64,000 nucleotides of DNA, from assembly GCA_019054805.1 (NCBI GenBank), contig JAHQIY010000006.1:5208001-5272000 (forward strand). The letters run 5' to 3'. Made by a program: the position numbers and the translations under genes. Positions 1-12,100 of the stretch are shown here, one piece after another; position 1 is the first letter of the stretch; the number at the start of each line of letters is the position of its first letter. The notes below the pieces were generated by a model that had not been told where the DNA came from, ran no database searches, and saw only the letters and a list, made by a program, of their open reading frames with translations. The DNA comes from Brachionus manjavacas. Its lineage: Eukaryota; Rotifera; Eurotatoria; Ploima; Brachionidae.

Positions 1-330
1 TTTTAAAATATTAGATTTTTTATTATTTTTTTCATTTTATGTATCTTTAATGTCAAAATTTTAAAGATTCATCATTGATCACCCGTTAAATTAAAGGGTT
101 AACTTGGAAAAAATGTGTAAATTAGTCTATTCCCAACAGCAACTTTAAAAAACAACAAGACTTACAAAACGGTATAAAGTCAACTATTGTCAAATGATTT
201 TAATGCTAAATATTATAGCTCAAAAATTTAGTTGTTAAATGATTTAATTTCAAAGAAATTAAAAAGAATCTTTTGATTAAATTCATATCATGTTAAATGT
301 AAAAAATCTTTTTTTAAGTCCAGTTCATAC
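1..330. other. AT-rich sequence, no gene seen
   Basis: Low-complexity AT-rich DNA. I see no coding pattern, RNA gene or clear repeat structure here. Confidence 0.5.
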
Positions 331-334
331 TTTC

Positions 335-2300
335 CGAAGTTTGGTAGCTTCTATCTGCATGGTATCCAATAGCTTAATGTCTTTCTTGCTGGATGTTAAG
401 AAAGACATTACCGAGCACCGTGCACCAGGCAACGGCGGCGCATTCCAGATGAGGCTTTAGGACAATAGAAAGCACAATAGAGAGTACAGGATGTGTCGAT
501 TGTCAAGTATCTGAAGGTTCGTTTTAGCTGACCAAGGATACTGGTTGCTCTGTTAGACTGGATTCAAATGCTGTTATTCAACTTAAGATTGCTTGAGAAA
601 GTTACGTAGAGATCTTTCTAGGTCTTGACAAAGGCTTGTACACTCTTGGATTCAAGATCCGGCATCAGTATCTCAAACTCTGCAAAGTATCTGTTATCGG
701 ACCTTATGAACTCCATTTAATGCACTTGTCCACATTGAAAAGTATTAGCCCATTAGTGAACAAATCTGTTGTCACGAGGGTTGCGTGACAACAGATTTTT
801 TTGTTACGAACCGTGCTGCTCGGTGGAGATGACATTGCTACTGTAGAGATGGCCAATCATGACATACCTGATCATACGTTCCATCAGCTTCAAGGGCAGT
901 TAAGTCAAAGAGTTTGGTCAGTACTGGGGAATCTCCTCCTTCCTTTCTAGAATATCGAGGTGATCTCGGCGAGTTCGAGGAATCCGGTATCTAGCCAGAC
1001 CAGAACGAGTGATTGAAAACTGAGAAAGAACCTCTGAGAAGGTGTCGGTTTAACTCGTGAAAACGAGAGGTTGAGTGCAGTTCATACCGGATGATTTTCT
1101 GATTAATGATGCATATTTTATTTACGGACAATTGCAGGCGAGAAGCAATCGATATCAACCTCGCGCCGGGGCAAAGAAAATTGTTTGAGCGGCGGAGCGT
1201 GGCTGAGCAAAGGAGGGATAAAGAAACTGCTGAAATGAGCTTTCAGGAGATTAGCTTACGTACCATCGTCTGTGCAAAAGGCATCTGCATTATCGAGCAG
1301 TCCTTTGATAATTTCCTTGCATTATTTCTGGCTTTTGATGTAGTTGAAGAGTTGTTTCGGCTAATGCTTGCAGGATCTGACTATAGATTCTTCAAATTAA
1401 TCATTGGTCTATTTGGGATTTAGGCGCTTACGAGGAATGACCAGTAGAGATGGCGATGGAATTGGCATAGATTTACGAATCGGCTACTTGACTGTAAGAA
1501 GCTCACATCGCTGTTCAAGCGCTTCCTCCCATCGTGGAAACGTTAGCTGAATAGCTCAAAGCCACCTTAAGCGAAACTTGGCGCAGAGACGAATGCGAGT
1601 GGGTAGGGAGCTGGGACCATAGTTCGTAGCTCCAGATAAGAGTTGCATGGAGACAGTCATTATCTGCTGTACTAAGCGGAGTATCTTGTGCAACTCGAAA
1701 GACTGACAAGATCATTTATGACAACGAGGTCAAGTGTTTTATTCTTAAAAGTGGGCTCTAAAGTATGCTGGGTCAAAAGTTTTGTGCTCTAAAACTCCAG
1801 GCTAGAATGGCGACCTTTGTTTGAGCAGACTCCCCCTTCATGGTTCCAGTTGGAATCGGGGAAGTTGACTTTTGTTCGAGGCTGAGCTACACAGGTGACT
1901 TGCAAACCAATTAACTTGTTGATTTCTTGGTTGAGCTCGCAATATGCATAAGGAAGCCTGTAGACCCAGCCAACAAGTTTCAATATGCATTGACTTTGAT
2001 GTTACACTAAAATTTATCCGTCCTTGTGCTCCAAAAAGCGACGTCACTGATTTCGAAACTCACATCACATCGTTGAGTACGAAAATCGTTACTCCACCAC
2101 CACGAGCCGATACTCTGTTCTTGTGGAATCTCTTGTAGTTCTCTAGAATTATGATGCTTAAGGTATTGAACCAAGTCCCGGTAATAAGGATTACGTGGGG
2201 GTAGTCTAGAACGGAGATTAGGGAATTGAAGTCGATCTATTTATTGACCAGAGAAATGGAGTTAGTTTAGAAAAAGTTTAAGGGGTTTGTGTAATTACCG
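335..2300 (-). pseudogene. CR1-like LINE ORF2 remnant (endonuclease, linker, RT, C-terminal part)
   Basis: Read on the minus strand in shifting frames, this stretch follows the order of a CR1-type non-LTR retrotransposon ORF2. Near 2030-2260 is the start of an AP-endonuclease domain (DYPHVILITGTW, then GGGVTIFV). At 1790-1980 comes VGWVYRLPYAYC and NFPDSNW, the degenerate counterpart of the GDFNxPxxxW active-site motif. From 1080 to 1480 is the lysine-rich linker typical of these ORFs (for example NADAFCTDDGT). At 800-900 is the RT start (LMERMIRYVMIGHLYSS, then STEQHG). At 400-640 is the post-catalytic segment (SNRATSILGQLKRTFRYL). Many stops and frameshifts make it dead. The base composition is less AT-rich than its flanks. 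Sequence further up to about 2700 may be decayed ORF1 but I could not confirm that. Confidence 0.8.
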
Positions 2301-3439
2301 GGGAACGCTTTACTGGTTCGAGAGGGAAATCGTTTAAACACGTTTGAAGTAGATCTCTTTGATTTTGTCGCACCTGATCCCGTAATAAAATATATATCTC
2401 GGCTAAAACTGCTTTAGATCAGCCTTTATCGGTTGACAGTAGCGATGACTGCTTGCGTTTTATTGCTAGGTTTCTTCCTGCTGACAATATTGGACTATTC
2501 TTAACCTGAGCATCTTTAATCGTCTCACTTCTTGGCTTGCTCTGGCTGAGACTTTAGTTTAGACTTTAAATAATCGGACTGGCTCTTGATGATTGTCACA
2601 ATTGCCATTACCTACTTGTGCAGTTTCTTGTCGGTTTCCGAACATTTCCCGTGAGAACTCTCCCAGTTCTCCTCCAAAGTATTTAAAACTTAGTCCATTA
2701 GGTCCGCGGTTAGAGATGTAATATTAGAATAATATATGAATAAATTTTGAGGATTATTTTAATTTGGTTTTTGAAATTTTAAATCTTGTTTAATTTGAAA
2801 TTTTGTTTAATTTTATTTAAGGTTAAGATAAAATTTATCAATTAAGCAATTTTATTCGAGTTGCGTAAAATTTATAGGGTTAAAATATTATCATGAAAAG
2901 TAATCAAAAGATTTTTGATTTATAGAAAAATTCGGTATTTTAAGAAATTTTGTTACGAAAGAAAGCGGTAGTTAGTAAAGAAAAGTTTTTTTATTATCAA
3001 ATTTTGAGATAGAATCTCAATAAAAATATATTAAAATAATCATTATTTTCAATTCTTTAATAAATTTTTTACTTTAAATACCTTTTTTTGATTTTGACAT
3101 TAAATTTACTGACATTAATTTTTTGTCATTAATTTACAGTCAATCTTCAATACAATGAGATTGAAGGAAAAATCAAATTAAAAATATATTTTAGTCATCT
3201 ATTAAATCGAGAAAGTATCGTCAGCAAATTGTTTTATTTTTCAGTTAATTTTCGAATCGGATCCATTGTTATCTGTTCCTGAGAATATGGATTAAGCAAA
3301 AATGACTTTGAAACTGATATAACTGTTTCAGGATTAAATAGAGATATTTGTCTTGCAGATTAATGTAATAAATTTGAAATAATTTAGAACATTTACGATA
3401 AGCTACAATTGAAAATGAGCATAAAAGATATAGAGTTTT
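2301..3439. other. Intergenic, nothing recognised
   Basis: The first 400 bases are less AT-rich and could be the decayed upstream part of the neighbouring LINE. The remainder is AT-rich without convincing reading frames on either strand. Confidence 0.4.
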
Positions 3440-4283
3440 TTAACACTCAAAGGCCCAATTTTTTTTATTACGTTAAGGACCAAAGGGGTCCAAAAAAACC
3501 CTAAAATAAGATTTGCTTCTCAGATAAAATTAACTAGATTATTTATTCAAATTATGTTAAAAAATGTTACAGGTTGCAAAAATAAATGTCTTTTATCATT
3601 TTTGTTTACCTTTCAAAAAAAATTATGTCTAGATTTAAGTTAAAACTTAAAATTATTTATATAAAAAAAATTTGATAAAAACTCAAGAAAAAGATTCTTT
3701 TATCTAAAATTTTTTGAATTTTTTTTAAATTCTCAATCCTTGATCGTAACAATTTTTACAAATCGATTTGAAATCTTCTCCACTAGTCAAGGACCATATG
3801 TAAATGTTTGCATTTGTCACAACATAAAGTAAACCGATAAAGCTAGTATGTATTTTTTTGTAAATGAAACTTGAGGATCGGCAGCTTTCGCATGACAATT
3901 CGTACAATTCAATATAAAATTTATCATCGACTGGTCAAAAATCATTAAAAATGCTGAAAGTTTGATCTTATTTATCTGACGTGTCGCATTTCTTGTTGGT
4001 CCAACTTTCTCATTAAAAAAATTGGTTTGGTCTTCAATTTATTTTACCAAAAAATAGACAATATTTCTGTTGGGTCCAAAAAAACCCTCTTGGGCCTTAA
4101 CGTATATATTATTTTTTTTGCAGAAAAATAAAAAGATTTTAAAACAAAATTGAATTAATTTTAATATTTTTTATTTTAGATTTGATGAAAAAAAAATTAT
4201 CAAAAATGATTAAATATATTGAGCAAAGAGCAAAATAAGCATCAAAAAGGGTCTTTAAAACTCCTTGGTCCTTTGAGTGTTAA
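3440..4283. mobile_element. piggyBac-like MITE with TTAA ends
   Basis: The segment starts TTAACACTCAAAGGCCCAA and ends in the inverted counterpart TTGGTCCTTTGAGTGTTAA, so both tips carry TTAA followed by CACTCAAAGG. TTAA target sites are characteristic of the piggyBac superfamily. A second, internal inverted pair lies about 25-180 bases inside the ends: ACGTTAAGGACCAA near 3473 against TTGGGCCTTAACGT near 4094. There is no transposase reading frame in the 844 bp, so it would be non-autonomous. Family assignment rests on the TTAA tips alone. Confidence 0.6.
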
Positions 4284-4884
4284 AATGCTACACCCAGATT
4301 CAAGATCCGGATAGGACCTTTCTGTCCAAATTATAAATAACCTCTAATGGAACAAACAGTCAAAAATTGCAGCAGCAAAATAATCTTCACAGTAATTCAA
4401 TCGGGCACCAAAACGGCTTCAAAACAAATTACCACAAATATTTAACAGGTGTTAACAATAGGCTGTTAAAGTGAGAAAAATCTTTACTAACTGGATTACT
4501 CTTGTAATAGTCTAAATTATTAAAAATATTATCATTTAGTAGATAATAGTATTGTTGTCTTAAAAAAATAAATTAAACATTAGAAAATAGACAAATAGAC
4601 ACCAGAAGCAAAATTTGACTTGTTTTAAAAAAAAATTCGAATTATGTAGAAACATGCAAAATTGCTTGAAATAAAAAATAAGATTAAATTGCTTTAAGTA
4701 AAAAATTTTGTTTTATGAAAAAAAAATATTCGTTTTAATAACTAGATTTACAATTTTTAGTAATTATTATTCATTTAAAATTTAATCGAATTTAACAAAA
4801 ATATTTTTTTACTTTAGTAAATTAAAAAAATTAATAAACTCACAACATTTAAAAGCATACATTTTTGAATTTTCATCATATCTC
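4284..4884. other. AT-rich intergenic, nothing recognised
   Basis: Very AT-rich DNA between the MITE and the next LINE fragment. No genes, tandem repeats or inverted repeats were noticed. Confidence 0.4.
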
Positions 4885-5590
4885 AGCTAAAATGGACCTT
4901 TAGATACTGGACCATCGACACTTGCAGAACCACCTACTGTGCTTTCTTAAGACCCCATCTGGAACACGCAGTGGTCTGATCCCCGCCCAGCAACAAAGGC
5001 ATAAAGCTACCAAACCAGTTTTGAGAATAACAACTGGAATTACGAGGACCCTCTGACATCTCTTCTTGAGCGCTGTGCACGAGATGACATGAACCAACAG
5101 TTCAAGCTCATAAACGGCATCAACGAAGTGAGCTGGGTCAATCCCTAGGTCCATAGCAGCTCACTCTTCTAGTCCGGGCCGGCCAGAGGAATCAGGAATC
5201 AGAGGACACACGAGGAGACTTTCCAGTCAGGCTTCAACCAAATGTAAACAAAGGGCTAATTCTTTTACGAACAGATTGTCAATGGGTAGAATGCCCTGCC
5301 CGTAGTGATCACAGACTCCGACTCTGTCGATCAATTCAAGAAACGCTAAGATGCCCTCATGATCAGCCACCAAGTTTTTACCACATAAAAATTTAATTTA
5401 AAAAATAATTTCATTCTTAGTTTTGTACTGTAAATAACGTCTATTGACTCTAAAAACTTAAAAGTTGTTCTATTTCAGTAATTTTTCCTGTATAGCGAAA
5501 TGTTCCTACCATAGGCCTACCTCATAGTAGGCCAGCTCTGCAAGCTTGCTTGTCGTAGCTTTTATTATTATTATTAAAATTTTACCTATG
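4885..5590 (+). pseudogene. CR1-like LINE 3' end, 5'-truncated
   Basis: The plus strand carries the C-terminal end of a non-LTR retrotransposon ORF in broken frames: TIDTCRTTYCAFLRPHLEHA at 4908-4967, and near the end NALPVVITDSDSVDQFKKR, the typical LINE terminus. It is followed by about 190 bases of tail ending in a short TTA/ATT microsatellite (5560-5580). Its TIDTC-YCAF segment matches the same segment of the minus-strand LINE at 335-2300, so both appear to belong to one family. Truncation at the 5' side is typical of LINE insertion. Several in-frame stops show it is not functional. Confidence 0.75.
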
Positions 5591-6178
5591 CTCAATTCAA
5601 AATTCTAAGATTTTTTTTCAATTATTTCAGTAAGTTGAGTTAGAAATAAATTAGTTTAAAAAAATTAAAATCTCTTATAATTTAAAAGCTCAAAAAAAAA
5701 TAAGACAAAGTCTTTAAAAGCACTCCTAGATTTATAAAATCTTTTTTGTAGAGGTCTTAACAATACCTGAACAAAGTTGCTAGTAAAAAGCTTTGGACTA
5801 AGTTGCCTAGCAATTATATTTTTTAGAGAAAAAAAATAGTTTTTTCTTTAGTTTTTTCTCTCTCGATTATAGCTTATTTTAACTAAGTGCTTATATAATT
5901 AAAATTAAATGGAAATTAATAAGATCTCGACACTTAGCAACCAATAAAACAGAAATTTATTCATTGGCACAATTAAAAAAAATTATACTTTTTTATACTT
6001 GTGTTTCGTTAACAACTTGGTTATATTCGAAATATTTCTATCTTGGAATAAACAAAGAGATTACTAAATAGCAAAAATTTTCTTTTTCTTTTTAATAAAA
6101 TTTTATTTCATATAGAAAAAATTTAAAAATTAAATTAAAAACAATTCATAAATAGTTTGAAATTGATAAGCCAAGCAA
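5591..6178 (+). promoter_or_regulatory. Presumed 5' flank and leader of the dynein gene
   Basis: AT-rich flank directly upstream of the dynein start codon. No canonical TATA box could be singled out. An out-of-frame ATG at 6157 precedes the chosen start at 6179 and could act as an upstream ORF that overlaps it, if the transcript begins further upstream. The chosen ATG has a purine context (caaATGG) and is the first in the frame that continues into the dynein N-terminus. Confidence 0.35.
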
Positions 6179-9100
6179 ATGGCGGAAGATTTGGACTTGA
6201 CCGATTCAAGAATCGAGTTTATGGCAGTTTATCTGCTAAAAACTCTCAAATTAAAATCAGACAAATGGACAAAAATGTATGCTATAGAAGACAACAAAGT
6301 GTTAATTCAAGAATTTTTGGACAAAAACGAACAATCACTTCTTGTTTTTATCCTAAACTCATCGGGCACATTGGTTGTTCAATACAACTACCCAAACCAG
6401 CTCAAAAATAAAGCGTGCTATTTTGCCAAAAAAAATCCCAGAGATCCTGTTTCAAAAGATGCGAGTATTAAAGAATCGCTCATTTACGGAGACTTGTCCT
6501 ATTCACCTTTGGACCAACTATCAGTAATTTTAGATGAAGTAAACTTAATGTCATAATTAGAAAAATAAACTAAAGAAAATAATCTTTTAAATTATCTAGT
6601 TGTTGGTTCCAATTTTCAGCAATGTTCAGAACCAAACTGACTGGCCCAAGGTCATTTCAAGCGATTTGATCAGACACATAAATAATCTGAAAAATAAAAC
6701 CCATGTTATCTCTGGACAAATGAAAGGCAAGACACAGTTGCCCATACCAGCTGGCGCAGAAAAAGTCTCCGATGAGGACTTACAAATGGCAGAAAAGTGA
6801 GGATTTGAATATTTTTGTTAAAAAAAATTTTATTATTTTTATTAAATTAAGAGGAGAAGCAGTGGATCAAGCCCTTATTCATTCAATAGAATCAGTGGTA
6901 ATCGACTGGAGTCATCAAATTCAAGAAGTTTTAAAAAAAGATTCATCACAGCCATTGCTAGAAGGTCTAAATCCAGGACCATTGACTGAAATTGAGTTCT
7001 GGAAAGCCAAGACTGTTAATTTGGAGAATATTTTTAATCAACTAAGGGACCCTAAGACAAAAAAAATGGCTCAGTTGCTCGAAAAAACCCATAGCAGCTA
7101 TTTTCCAGCATTTAAGGATTTGTTCAAAGAGACTCTTTCGGCTTTGGAAGAGTCTAGTGACATTGATTGTCACCTAAAACCATTAGCTGGTCATTTTGAG
7201 TCACTCGAAACAACAGAGTTCGATGAATCGGCTTCATTGTTTGACCCTATGTTTCATTCAATTTGTCTTCTTTGGGCTCATTCGAAATATTATTGCAGAC
7301 CAGCCAGAATCATAGTTCTCCTACAAGAACTTAACAATGTTATTATCAAGAGAGCTAATGAACATTTGGAACCAATTGATTTGTTTAAAGGCGAACCAGA
7401 AGAGTCGATCCAAAAAATAAGAGCTACTTTCAACACTTTGGAGGCTTACAGAAATTCATACGAAACTCATAAGACTAAAATTAAAGAATATTTTAAAAAT
7501 GGAAATCCGCCACGTGAGTGGGAATTTACACCCAAGCTGGTCTTTGCTAGATGGGATAAATTTATGGAAAAAATGGAAATGATTAGACATTTGTTCAAAA
7601 CTGCCATTGATTTGCTTAGACTGGAAAAAGTAGAAATCGGTGGAGTTAAAGGAAAGGCATTAAGTGCCAAAGTGGTCAAAATATTTGAAGAATTCAAAGA
7701 TGAATTTGAGAAGTTTTCCAACAAAAAATATGACCCATTGGACCCTAAATGCGATGTAAATTGATTCAAATTATTTAAATTTTTTTTTTAAATTTAATTT
7801 TTCAAGGAATTTGACGCTGATTATAGAGAATTTAACAAATTTGTTCTGGACTTGGACCGCCGCTTGTCGGCAATTATTTCCCAAGGCTTTAACGATTGCA
7901 ATAGCTTGAATAGTATATTTAAGCTGATAATTATTCTTGGTAGTTTGTTGGAGAGACCTACAATCAAGAAAGACTTTGAACCACGTTTTGCTCAAATTTT
8001 GCAAATGCTCGAAAATGAGATCGATGATACGAAGAAGATTTATGATGTGCAAAAAAAATTAAAGGATACTAAGAATGAAATAGAAGTACACCGCAATTTG
8101 CCCGAAGTATCAGGTGCTATGAAATGGTGTCATGAATTGAGAGAACGAGTCACTAAGCCAATGGAACAATTTAAAAAGCTAATTGAGCATCCCATAACTG
8201 AGACAGATCAAATGGAAAGAGTAAACAAAAAATATCAAGAAATTCTTGATTTGTTGGATGCGTTTGCCAGCGAGGTGTACAAAGATTGGTGCTTGCATGT
8301 AGGAACTCTGTCAAATAATAACTTGGAGAAAAATTTGATAAATCGCGATGGCGAGTCTAAAAGCATCGACACTAATTTTGATTCTCAGGTAAAATTTTTT
8401 TGTTTAAAAATTTTCGAAATTAAAATTTAAGATAAAAAGAGATAGAAATTTTTTTAAATCTATAATATTTTTAATATGCATGATTTTTAATAGTAACGAT
8501 TTTTACGATCTCTTATTAAGTATGTAAGTAAAAATGAACGAAAACCTAAAAACAGCTTTAAACTGCTTCTACGAAATTCTGTTTTATCTAATAAATATTT
8601 TAGAATTTATTTAGAATTTTATGCATAACATTTTTTTATCAAGTATACAAGGAAGTGAATTGAAAATTAAAGATTTTTTTAAAATTTTTAATTAAAAATG
8701 CGAACTAAGTGACAAAAATCATTAGTCAAGATTATTGCATTTTTTTGTTGTTATTTTTGTTTTTCATTCTTATTCTTTTTGATATTTTAATCTAAGTAAA
8801 AAAGTGGCAAAAATTTTCAGTTACTGATAATTTGAATAGTCTCATCGTCGATTTATCTAAATTGATTCTTAATAAAGAAGAGATAATAAATAATTAATTC
8901 TAAATAACTCCTGTTTTGTGGGTGCCTATTAAAATTAAAAACTAATTAGAATATTTTAAATCTTAAAATAAAAAAGTGCTCTAGAAAAATGAATAAATTT
9001 TTTTTTTACTAAATATTAAATTTTAAAAGTGAAAAAAAATTTCTACAAAATAAATTGAATTTTTAAAATAATTTGATTGTTAATTTATTTATTAGCTAAT

Positions 9101-12100
9101 TGCTGTGCTCAAAGAAGTTAAATACTTGGGAAATTTAAAAACAGAGAACGTACCACAAGAAGCAGTTAACATATACAACCAGAACGATGAGTACAGAAAA
9201 TACATCACAGCCCTTGATTACACAGTGGACTCTTACAACAAAATCCTGAAGACCGCATCAGACGAAGAAAAGCCACTTATACAGGACGAATTGGACAAAA
9301 TTGACATGGAATTGGAAAAAGGCGAAAAAACACTAAAATGGAACTCGCCGAACATAAACGACTACATAGTCGACATCAGGACCAAAGTGAGCGATTTGGA
9401 GACCAGATTACAAAAGAGCAAACTCAACTTGGAAAAGATCCACTCTCTAATGAGCACTTGGATCGATGTTCCTCTATTCAAACGCTTCGAGGCCAAATCG
9501 ACCCTGCTCCAATTGGACGATCGTCAAGCCAGACTGGACAACAGATACAAGGAAATAAAGGAAACTGGCCAAAAGATACACGAACTAGTCAAAGAAAACA
9601 AAACACTGCTCAAAGTGGAAAAGGAAGACACGGACATCTGGAAGGCGTACACCGAATATGTGGACAAAATTGTGCTCGATGAATTTCACAAAATCATCCA
9701 ATGTTCTCTGAGCTATTTTCTCAAAGAGACGGACAATGTCAAGTCGAGTCCGGACCCGCTGTTCGAGGCTCAGCTAAAGCTAACCAACGAAATGGTCTTT
9801 GTTCCCTCAATGAACTTCAGCGACACGGACGGATTCTACGAATTGATCGAAGGCCTGGTCGTCAACATTTACAAACAGGGCTCGTTGATATCTCGCATAG
9901 CCACCCATTTGGACCAGGAGCACTACCAGGTAGACCTAGAGGCCAAGGCTGATTTGAACGACATGAGACAGGACCTGATGGAACGAGTCAATTCTATTCT
10001 GACCAAAGCCAACGAATACAAAGACTCGTTCAGCAAATACGCCTATCTGTGGGTCGATGACCGCAAGGAGTTTATGCGACAATTTCTGCTGTACAATCAT
10101 GTGCTCACACCGGAAGAAATCGAAGCCAATGCTGAAACTGGCGTGCCTGAATCGCCGCCAACACTAGAGCAGTTTAAAGAACAAGTGGACCAGTACGAAA
10201 GAACTTTTGAGGATGTAAGCCGATTTGAGGACATTAAACTGATTGACAAGTGGTTTAGAGTGGACAGCAAGCCGTTCAAGACCGCTTTGCTGAACACAAT
10301 CAAAAAGTGGTCGTTTATGTTCAAGCAGCATTTGATGGAGGACGTGACCAATAGTTTGAAGGAATTGGACGAGTTCGTCAAGGAAAAAGACAAGTACTTG
10401 GCCAAAGAGGTGCAAGAGGGCGACTATGACAACCTGGTGTCTATGATGGGCCACTTGGGTGGAGTGCGCGAAAAAACGCCTGTCTACGACACCATGTTCG
10501 ACCCGATAAAGAAAAAGATTGAATTGCTGAAAACATATGGCCAAGAGGTGCCGGACGATGTATACGACAAGCTGCAGCATTTGCCAGAAAAATGGGCGAA
10601 TACAAAAAAAATAGCCATGCAGGCGAAGCAACAAGTAGCGCCACTGCAAACAAATGAAGTGGCTAATATACGCAGAAAGACGGCCAGTTTTGACGTGGAA
10701 CAGTACAATTTTCGCGAGGGCTTTCGTCAACAAGCTCCATTCAAGTACGACAATGAAGAGCCGTACTCGAGCTTGGACGAGTGTCACCTCAAAGTGCTGC
10801 ACATGGAAAGCGAAATGGCCAAATTGGACAAATCGGCCCAGTTGTTTGAGGTACAAGTGCCCGACTTTAAGCAAATAAAGCAGTGCCGAAAAGAGGTCAA
10901 GCTGCTCAAGGGTTTGTGGGACTATGTGTTTATAGTGCGGAGCACATTTGATGATTGGCGCAAGACCAAGTGGCGAGAGATAAACGCCGATTCAATGGAC
11001 GCCGAGTGCAAAAAGTTTGCCAAAGAAATACGCTCGTTGGACAAGGAGATGAGAGCGTGGGACGCCTATGCAGGATTGGAGAGTGATGTTAAAAATTTGA
11101 TGACTTCATTGAGAGCGGTGACAGAGCTGCAAAATCCGGCCATTAGAGACCGACATTGGCAAGAGCTGATGCAGGCCACTGGCGTCCGTTTCACCATGGA
11201 CGACAGTACCACTTTTTCGGACCTGTTGGCGCTCAATCTTCACAAATTCGAGGACGAAGTGAAAAATATTGTGGACAAGGCGGTCAAAGAGAGCGCCATG
11301 GAAAAAGTTCTCAGAGAATTGGACACTACTTGGACTACGATGGCCTTTGACACGGATGCGCACGGCCGCACCAGCACCGTCCTCTTGCAGCCATCGGACG
11401 AGCTCATCGAAACCCTAGAGGACAATCAAGTCCAATTACAAAACATGCTCACGTCCAAGTACATAGCTCACTTTTTGACCGAGGTTACCAATTGGCAAAA
11501 AAAGCTCTCACAAGCCGACCAGGTTATTTCTATTCTGCTGGAAGTGCAGCGAACTTGGTCCCACTTGGAGTCGATATTTATCGGCTCCGAGGACATCAGG
11601 AACCAGTTGCCCGAAGACTCCAAGCGTTTTGATGGCATAGACTCCGACTTCAAGAAGATATCGCAGGAAAATCAACAGGACCTAAATGTGGTTGTGTGCA
11701 CCAACCGGGATGGTTTGTACGAAAGGCTAGAAAATATACAATCTAGATTGGCACTGTGCGAAAAAGCACTGGCCGAATATTTGGAAACAAAGAGACTGGC
11801 GTTTCCCAGATTTTACTTTGTGTCGAGTGCGGACTTGCTGGACATATTGTCGAATGGAAACGAGCCAGATAAAGTGATGAAACACTTGACCAAGTTGTTC
11901 GACTCGGTTTCCAATCTGAAGCTGGACCCGTCCAAGGCCAAGACCGGTCTTGCCATGTACGCCAAGGATGGCGAAATGGTCGACTTTCCGTCACCATGCG
12001 ATCTCAATGGACAAGTCGAAATTTGGCTAAATCGACTGCTTGACAAACAATGCGAGACTGTGCTCTACTGGCTCACCGAAGCTGTCCAGGCCTACGAGGA

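Noticed and set aside
1106-1423. Plus-strand 105-codon frame
   Set aside because: The opposite strand carries the LINE linker and RT pattern; this frame is its antisense shadow.
4900-5154. Minus-strand 84-codon frame
   Set aside because: Antisense to the plus-strand LINE 3' end.
6157-6411. Plus-strand 84-codon frame starting before the dynein ATG
   Set aside because: Overlaps dynein exon 1 in another frame; the dynein frame has the family match. At most it is an upstream ORF.
10164-10874. Antisense 236-codon frame inside the dynein gene, and many similar shadows
   Set aside because: Overlaps a full-length conserved coding exon, has no recognisable family, and is explained by the codon use of the sense strand.
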